From CAYUIS01 sp964444825 (lineage in GTDB: Bacteria; Chloroflexota; Anaerolineae; B4-G1), in assembly GCA_964444825.1 (NCBI GenBank), contig CAYUIS010000045.1, positions 1 through 34,429 on the forward strand: a DNA stretch of 34,429 bases, read 5' to 3'. A program made the translations under genes and the position numbers. Below are positions 30,300 to 34,429 of the stretch, in pieces; position 1 is the first letter of the stretch, and every line of letters begins with the position of its first letter. The notes beneath the pieces are model-generated. The model ran no database searches, was not told where the DNA came from, and saw only the letters and a program-made list of their open reading frames with translations.

Positions 30300-30338
30300 A
30301 CGAGCCGCACAACGGTGCGAGTCTCCGATGTGGGTCTT

Positions 30339-30358
30339 GAGCAGGTTGGAACCTGCTC
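30339..30358 (+). repeat. Palindrome between the ccm operon and korB
   Basis: GAGCAGGT (30339-30346) pairs with ACCTGCTC (30351-30358) around TGGA. It lies 40 bases after the ccmD stop and upstream of a stronger terminator hairpin. It may help 3'-end formation or be a protein site. Confidence 0.4.
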
Positions 30359-30382
30359 GGGTTGGATTGTGTGTGACAATCA

Positions 30383-30411
30383 AAGAGGCCGCCGACACGC
30401 GGCGGCCTCTT
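30383..30411. terminator. Bidirectional terminator between ccmD and korB
   Basis: AAGAGGCCGCCG (30383-30394) pairs perfectly over 12 bases with CGGCGGCCTCTT (30400-30411). On the minus strand the stem is followed by TTGATTGT, and on the plus strand by GCTGTCTGT. It separates two converging operons. Confidence 0.72.
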
Positions 30412-30433
30412 GCTGTCTGTGCAAGCAGGTCGG

Positions 30434-31306
30434 TTACATTATTCCGGTGCGCAGTGCCTCTACCTGTGCAGCCGATAGTGTCGTCAGCGGTTGTTTCACC
30501 AACGGACCGGCGCCAAGGGCCGAGACCTGCTCCTCATAGGTGGGAATCGGATCTCCTCGGTAGAGGATGCCGATCGGGATTCGGTCTCCCCATTCGTGCG
30601 CCTTCTCCCAGGCGACGGTGCGCTCGGTTGCATCGTATCCCTCCTCGTCCTCCAGTTTATAGACCCGCTCGTTGTAGAAATCGTAGGCGTAGGACCTGTT
30701 GAAGGAGACACATGGTTGAAGGACGTCCACCAACGCATAGCCGCTGTGATTGAGGGCCTCGCCGATGAGCCAGACCAGATGTCTCAGTTCACCAGAATAG
30801 CCTCTGGAGACGAAGGTAGCGCCGGCGGTGATAGCCATCGCCAAAGGATTGACCGGTCCATCAATGGATCCTTCGGGCGAAGTGGGTGTGCGCTTGCCCC
30901 GCTCGCTGGTGGGGGAGTATTGGCCTTTCGTCAGGCCGTAAATCCGATTATCCTGGACGATGTCCACAATGTCCAGGTTGCGGCGGACAGTGTTGAGAAA
31001 GTGGCTCAGTCCTTCACCATATCCGTCTCCATCTCCATGGACGGTCATGACGCGCAGACCGTGATTGGCCAGTCGGGCGCCTGTCGCCACGGCCAGGGAT
31101 CGCCCGTGAAGGGTGTGAAAGCCGTTGATCTTCATATAGTGAGGTAGCTTGCTCCCACAGCCAATACCGGTGACGATGAATATCTCGTGAGGGGCGATGT
31201 TTTGCTCAGCCAAGGTCATCTTGATGGCGTTGAGGATGGCATGGTTGCCACAACCCGGACACCAAGTCGGTCGCTCTGTTCCTTCAAAATCCTTACGGGT
31301 TACCAT
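30434..31306 (-). CDS. korB: 2-oxoacid:ferredoxin oxidoreductase beta subunit
   Basis: The protein has 290 residues from the ATG at 31306, with AGGAGGTG upstream; the longer frame overlaps korA. The four [4Fe-4S] cysteines are C16 and C19 (WCPGCGNH), C50 (GIGCGSKLPHY) and C199 (LQPCVSFN), close in spacing to those of archaeal enzymes. The thiamin diphosphate site is GDGDGYGEGLSHFLNTVRRN. With the alpha subunit it oxidises 2-oxoacids (2-oxoglutarate or pyruvate) with CoA to acyl-CoA, CO2 and reduced ferredoxin, or the reverse. The start is one base from the korA stop (TGA-G-ATG), so translation is coupled. Confidence 0.92.
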   Translation of the reverse strand: MVTRKDFEGTERPTWCPGCGNHAILNAIKMTLAEQNIAPHEIFIVTGIGCGSKLPHYMKINGFHTLHGRSLAVATGARLANHGLRVMTVHGDGDGYGEGLSHFLNTVRRNLDIVDIVQDNRIYGLTKGQYSPTSERGKRTPTSPEGSIDGPVNPLAMAITAGATFVSRGYSGELRHLVWLIGEALNHSGYALVDVLQPCVSFNRSYAYDFYNERVYKLEDEEGYDATERTVAWEKAHEWGDRIPIGILYRGDPIPTYEEQVSALGAGPLVKQPLTTLSAAQVEALRTGIM

Positions 31307-31307
31307 C

Positions 31308-33053
31308 TCACACCTCCTGTGGGAGTTGACCCAGAATGTACTTGGGGGAGAAGGAACGCCCATCATATCGACGTATCGCGGCGTCTGGCACAAAGCCGGT
31401 GTAGGAGCGCAGCAGCGTCTCGAACTGGCCGGTGCTGTTCCCCTCCACCACAATCGAACGGTTGGTGCGCTTCAGGGCAGCCTCTGTTGCCTCGGCATGT
31501 AGTGGATGGAGACCGCTGAAGTGGAGCATATTCGCTCGATTGGGCTGCTCGGCGTTCAGCCTGTCTACCGCCTCGCGCAGCGGCCCATAGGTGGAGCCCC
31601 AGCATACGAAGGTTGTTTTGGCCTCTTCCGGGCCATACCAGCTTGGTTTTGGCGATTCCTGGTCCGCGCCCGCCATCTTTCGCGCTCGCTTGTCTACCTG
31701 GGCTGCGCGGTTAGCTGCGTCCTCGCTAATAGCGCCGTACTCGTCGTGCTCGTTGGCCGTCGAAACCCAGACGGCGTTAGCGTGCCCAGGCACTGCGCGG
31801 GGCGAGATGCCCGATTGGGTCATTTTGAAGCGCCGGTAAGGTTCATCCAGTGCATCTAGCTCCTCTGTAGTCAACAACTCTCCGCGGTCGATGGTGACCT
31901 CGTCAAAACCCAGTGCGTCTATCTCCACCGTCCGGGATGCAACTGCCAAGTAGTGATCGCTGAGGACAAGCGTCGGGGTCTGATACCTGTCGGCGAGGTT
32001 GAGGGAGTGCCAGCCAGCAAAGAAAGCCTCCTCAATAGTGCCAGGGGCCAGCACAAAGCGAGGAAACTCTCCCTGGGAGGCATACAACGTGAACAGCAGA
32101 TCGGCCTGCTCTTGCCGTGTAGGCAGGCCGGTGGCAGGTCCAGGGCGTTGAGCGTTGTATATGACGACTGGCGTCTCGGTGATGCCCGCCAACCCCAGCG
32201 CTTCCACCATAAGGGCGAAACCGCCGCCCGACGTGGGGACGAGCGACCGCGCTCCTACGTACCCTGCACCGATAGCCATATTGATGGCTCCGATTTCATC
32301 CTCCGCGTGCTTGATGACCACGCCATAGTCGGCAGCGCGCGCAGCAAACCAGTGCAGCACCGGTGAACCCGGTGTCATCGGATAGGCGGAGACAAAACGA
32401 CAACCGCCCGCGAGTGCGCCCAGCGAAAAGGCCTCGGTGCCGTTCAGGATCATACGAGGTGGGGCATCCGGCACTGCCTCCATTTTGAACGAAAAGTCGG
32501 TCTGGAAGGGGCAGCCCGCCTGGACGCCTGCTTCGATTACACGCAGGTTGGCATCTACGACGGCCTGTCCCTTGCTGGCAAAGTTGTCGCGAACAACACG
32601 CTCCATATACGTCGGGTCAAAGCCGATCAGGCCGGCTGTGACACCCAAGGCCAAGGTGTTGCGCATCACCTCGCGCCCTCCCTTCTCCTGGGCTAGAGCA
32701 GAGAGGGGCACTTCGCAGAAATTGACGTCGGGCCGATGCAGCTCCTCGGGCATTCCGTCCTTCTCATCGTAGATGACGGCGCCTCCGGGGACGATCTGAT
32801 CCACGTGGCGTCGTATCGTCTCTGTATCGAGAGCCAATAGGACGTGAACGGGCTCTGCGTGGGAATAGAGAGGCTGGCGGGCGACACGGATAGAGAAAAA
32901 GTTGTGGCCGCCCCGGATGCGGGAGTAATAGTCGGGAAGACCAAAGACATAGAGCCCCCCGCGCGTCAGGGCCTTGGCGAACCCCGCGCCACTCGACTCC
33001 AATCCCATTCCCGCCTCACCGCCGATGCGGATGGTGAGGTCGTCTTGAACCAT
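31308..33053 (-). CDS. korA: 2-oxoacid:ferredoxin oxidoreductase alpha subunit with fused gamma domain
   Basis: The protein has 581 residues. An N-terminal gamma domain (IRIGGEAGMGLESSG and YYSRIRGGHNFFSIRV, about residues 1-190) is joined to the alpha pyrimidine-binding region (GTEAFSLGALAGG, YPMTPGSP, HAEDEIGAINMAIGAGYVGAR, TSGGGFALM). AAGGAGG lies six bases before the ATG at 33053. This fused two-subunit layout, without a separate ferredoxin-like delta subunit, is that of KorAB-type enzymes, so the electron acceptor is an external ferredoxin. The polyferredoxin at 8725 is a candidate but carries four clusters. It follows the ferritin-like gene by 51 bases, probably in one transcript. Confidence 0.92.
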   Translation of the reverse strand: MVQDDLTIRIGGEAGMGLESSGAGFAKALTRGGLYVFGLPDYYSRIRGGHNFFSIRVARQPLYSHAEPVHVLLALDTETIRRHVDQIVPGGAVIYDEKDGMPEELHRPDVNFCEVPLSALAQEKGGREVMRNTLALGVTAGLIGFDPTYMERVVRDNFASKGQAVVDANLRVIEAGVQAGCPFQTDFSFKMEAVPDAPPRMILNGTEAFSLGALAGGCRFVSAYPMTPGSPVLHWFAARAADYGVVIKHAEDEIGAINMAIGAGYVGARSLVPTSGGGFALMVEALGLAGITETPVVIYNAQRPGPATGLPTRQEQADLLFTLYASQGEFPRFVLAPGTIEEAFFAGWHSLNLADRYQTPTLVLSDHYLAVASRTVEIDALGFDEVTIDRGELLTTEELDALDEPYRRFKMTQSGISPRAVPGHANAVWVSTANEHDEYGAISEDAANRAAQVDKRARKMAGADQESPKPSWYGPEEAKTTFVCWGSTYGPLREAVDRLNAEQPNRANMLHFSGLHPLHAEATEAALKRTNRSIVVEGNSTGQFETLLRSYTGFVPDAAIRRYDGRSFSPKYILGQLPQEV

Positions 33054-33104
33054 GGTTATCCTCCTTGTTTAGCTGCCGCGCAAAAACAACTGCGCCTCAA
33101 GTGA

Positions 33105-33653
33105 CTACCCAGTGAAGAAGGGGTACTCCTCGTCATCCCACCAGGTTTGGTTCGCGGTGAGATACTCGAGCGTATTCTGTAGGAGACGGTAGTGTGTTTC
33201 CTCTTGGCGCGCGAGGAACTGATAGGCCTCCTTGGCCTCTGTGTTGTCGGACTCTTTGCCGGCTCTAGCGTAGAGTTCGCGAGAGAGTTCTTCGGTTTCT
33301 AGACCGAATTCGAGCGCGGCGATATCTCCTTCCAATGAGACCTTGCGGTCCAGGGTAAAGACGGGCACCGTCCCGGGCGGTTCCTCGCCAGGCAGGTCCG
33401 GGTTCGCCGGGTCTAGAGCCAGGTCTTGCTGCATCGCAGTTTCGTAGGGAAGCCATCCTTGTCCAGCTTCCAGTGCCTGGTACTCGGCCAGCAGGAGTCG
33501 CAAGTGATCGGCTTCCTGAGCGGCCAGATCAAGGAACATGGCTTTGCCCCGTTTGCTTGAGGCTCGCTGCGCAGCGAGGGTGTAAAAGCTGTAGCCGTCT
33601 CTTTCTAGGCTCATGCCGCGTCGAAGGATCCCCTGCGGTGTGTTCCAGTCCAT
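33105..33653 (-). CDS. Ferritin-like diiron protein (rubrerythrin-type)
   Basis: The protein has 182 residues. AAAGGAG lies upstream of the ATG at 33653. Two EXXH motifs with paired upstream glutamates are visible: an early SLERDGYSFY helix with EADH, and a later ETEELSRELYARAG helix with EETH. This is the four-helix diiron pattern of the ferritin-like rubrerythrin group. No rubredoxin cysteines are present. Proteins of this group reduce peroxide or store and handle iron, and often protect oxygen-sensitive enzymes. Its position as first gene before korAB suggests such a protective role for the Fe-S enzyme, which is inference. Confidence 0.82.
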   Translation of the reverse strand: MDWNTPQGILRRGMSLERDGYSFYTLAAQRASSKRGKAMFLDLAAQEADHLRLLLAEYQALEAGQGWLPYETAMQQDLALDPANPDLPGEEPPGTVPVFTLDRKVSLEGDIAALEFGLETEELSRELYARAGKESDNTEAKEAYQFLARQEETHYRLLQNTLEYLTANQTWWDDEEYPFFTG

Positions 33654-33703
33654 TTTGCCAGTCTCCTTTCTAGATTTGTATACGTGTGCTACGTACGCTA
33701 TGG

Positions 33704-33739
33704 TGTGTTATTGAACACAGAGCGTTCCTCCAGCTCTGT
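33704..33739 (-). promoter_or_regulatory. Overlapping inverted repeats in the leader of the ferritin-like/korAB operon
   Basis: TGTGTT-N4-AACACA at 33704-33719 resembles the TGTGA-N6-TCACA pattern of CRP/FNR-family sites. ACAGAGC (33717-33723) pairs with GCTCTGT (33733-33739) and shares bases with it, so the two stems exclude one another. Both lie in the transcribed leader, between the -10 box and the start codon. They could form an operator or an RNA switch; I cannot choose. Confidence 0.4.
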
Positions 33740-33744
33740 AGTGG

Positions 33745-33772
33745 ATTATACTTGCGGCTGCGTATTACACAA
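33745..33772 (-). promoter_or_regulatory. Promoter of the ferritin-like/korAB operon
   Basis: On the minus strand: TTGTGT (33772-33767), a 16-base spacer and consensus TATAAT (33750-33745). It implies a leader of about 85 bases. The remaining bases to 33864 hold no gene. Confidence 0.6.
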
Positions 33773-33864
33773 GGAATGAAACCCTACTTTTGCTCCTCAT
33801 ACAGGCGTGGGCGTCCCGTGTGGAGTGCCGTACGGTTCGTCAGTCACATACTCTGCTTGAGCGC

Positions 33865-34293
33865 TTACTCCTCTTCTAGACGTGACTTGACCTTGATACC
33901 ACGGGTCAGCATTTTGTGAATCGGGCAATGCTTGGATACCATATACAATCTCATGCGCTCCGCTGGGGTCAAGTCACCAATCAACGAGATCTCTTCTTCA
34001 ATCTGCTCTACGTACTCCTCGATAGACTCGCACCCTTCACAATCGTCTGCAAAGATGCGATCGTATCGAAGCCGAAGCTCCACTTCCTGCACGTTCACGC
34101 CATGATGCTGAGCATAGGTGTGGATGACGACGGCGGTGCACGAACCAAGCCCTGCGAGAAGCATCCCGTATGGTGTTAGGTGGTGAATGGCCTCAACAGG
34201 ATGGAACTGGCCGGCGTCGGGATCGTGAGGGTCCAATGCCAGCACTTGTGTCTGAAATTGACTGTTCTGACGGACGATAACACTTTCTCCCAT
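33865..34293 (-). CDS. OsmC/Ohr-family peroxiredoxin-like protein
   Basis: The protein has 142 residues. AAGGAGG lies six bases before the ATG at 34293. The two family cysteines are seen in GLGSCTAVVIHTYAQHHGV (Cys52) and SKHCPIHKML near residue 123. Such proteins reduce organic hydroperoxides with a pair of cysteines; the second motif here (CPIHKML) is that of the YhfA/OsmC branch, whose activity is less well established. An extra DDCEGCE pair lies in the middle. Cytoplasmic, no signal peptide. Upstream (34294-34429) I see no certain promoter. Confidence 0.87.
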   Translation of the reverse strand: MGESVIVRQNSQFQTQVLALDPHDPDAGQFHPVEAIHHLTPYGMLLAGLGSCTAVVIHTYAQHHGVNVQEVELRLRYDRIFADDCEGCESIEEYVEQIEEEISLIGDLTPAERMRLYMVSKHCPIHKMLTRGIKVKSRLEEE

Positions 34294-34429
34294 AACAAAC
34301 CTCCTTGGTGGTCACAGGCTGGAATCCTATCCACTCAGTATTGAGGGAGAAGCGTCCAGCAGCGAGCCCCATAGTGTTTAGCTCTCCTTGACTCGTGCTG
34401 ACGCCTCATATGCTATAGACGTGCTTGGC

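Noticed and set aside
34294..34429. Promoter for the OsmC-like gene
   Set aside because: Only weak boxes (for example TAGGAT on the minus strand) without a -35 partner were found.

Overview
The window is about 34.4 kb of moderately GC-rich bacterial chromosome with short intergenic gaps, genes on both strands, two tRNA genes and no phage, transposon or CRISPR signature. The content points to a Chloroflexota bacterium, probably Anaerolineae-like. The reasons are a surface protein ending in a VYMPLVLRDY-type C-terminus, Thr/Pro-rich 'TPTPTSTP' spacers in exported proteins, a membrane Ser/Thr kinase with an extracellular NBR1-like Ig domain, a stand-alone two-gene SufC/SufB-like Fe-S assembly pair, and ferredoxin-linked anaerobic metabolism. 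This assignment is an inference from gene content; no marker phylogeny was run.

Layout. 342-4964 (+): two exported surface proteins, one with a PKD domain and an LPATG-type anchor, one with DUF11-type repeats. 5053-6509 (-): an NfsA-like nitroreductase and a small two-TM protein. 6785-8577 (+): both subunits of an isopropylmalate dehydratase/homoaconitase-family enzyme, behind a good promoter and two perfect palindromes. 8725-10600 (+): a four-cluster ferredoxin, a ThiS/MoaD-like protein and an M24 peptidase, followed by a broken cyclophilin-like gene and a shared terminator hairpin. 10837-12267 (-): a soluble GAF histidine kinase. 12563-14345 (+): the SufC/SufB-like pair. 14444-16051 (+): a double-thioredoxin/CcdA-type fusion. 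16118-18133 (-): a PknB-type kinase that lacks any ATG, GTG or TTG start in a sensible place. 18409-19335 (-) and 19560-20771 (+): a divergent nucleoside hydrolase and a lipoprotein-like Ntn hydrolase. 20838-21696: tRNA-Gly(CCC), a cyclic-nucleotide-binding-domain protein and tRNA-Pro(GGG). 21889-25743 (+): a receiver/CpaE-like ATPase, endonuclease V, a sirtuin and a GAF histidine kinase in one tight operon closed by a strong terminator. 25823-30299 (+): a glycosyltransferase, a membrane protein, a methyltransferase, then CcmB, CcmC and a 48-residue CcmD. 30434-33653 (-): a ferritin-like protein followed by KorA and KorB. 33865-34293 (-): an OsmC-like protein.

How the parts fit. Several genes serve Fe-S, thiol and heme protein maturation (SufCB-like pair, thioredoxin/CcdA fusion, CcmBCD) and low-potential electron transfer (ferredoxin, 2-oxoacid:ferredoxin oxidoreductase), together with oxidative-damage defence (ferritin-like protein, OsmC, nitroreductase). 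The most unusual unit is the 21889-25743 operon, in which a receiver-ATPase and a histidine kinase bracket a DNA repair enzyme and a protein deacylase. Most promoters I could place share one pattern: TTGNNN, a 16-18 base spacer (usually 17) and a TATAAT-like box, usually preceded by TGN.
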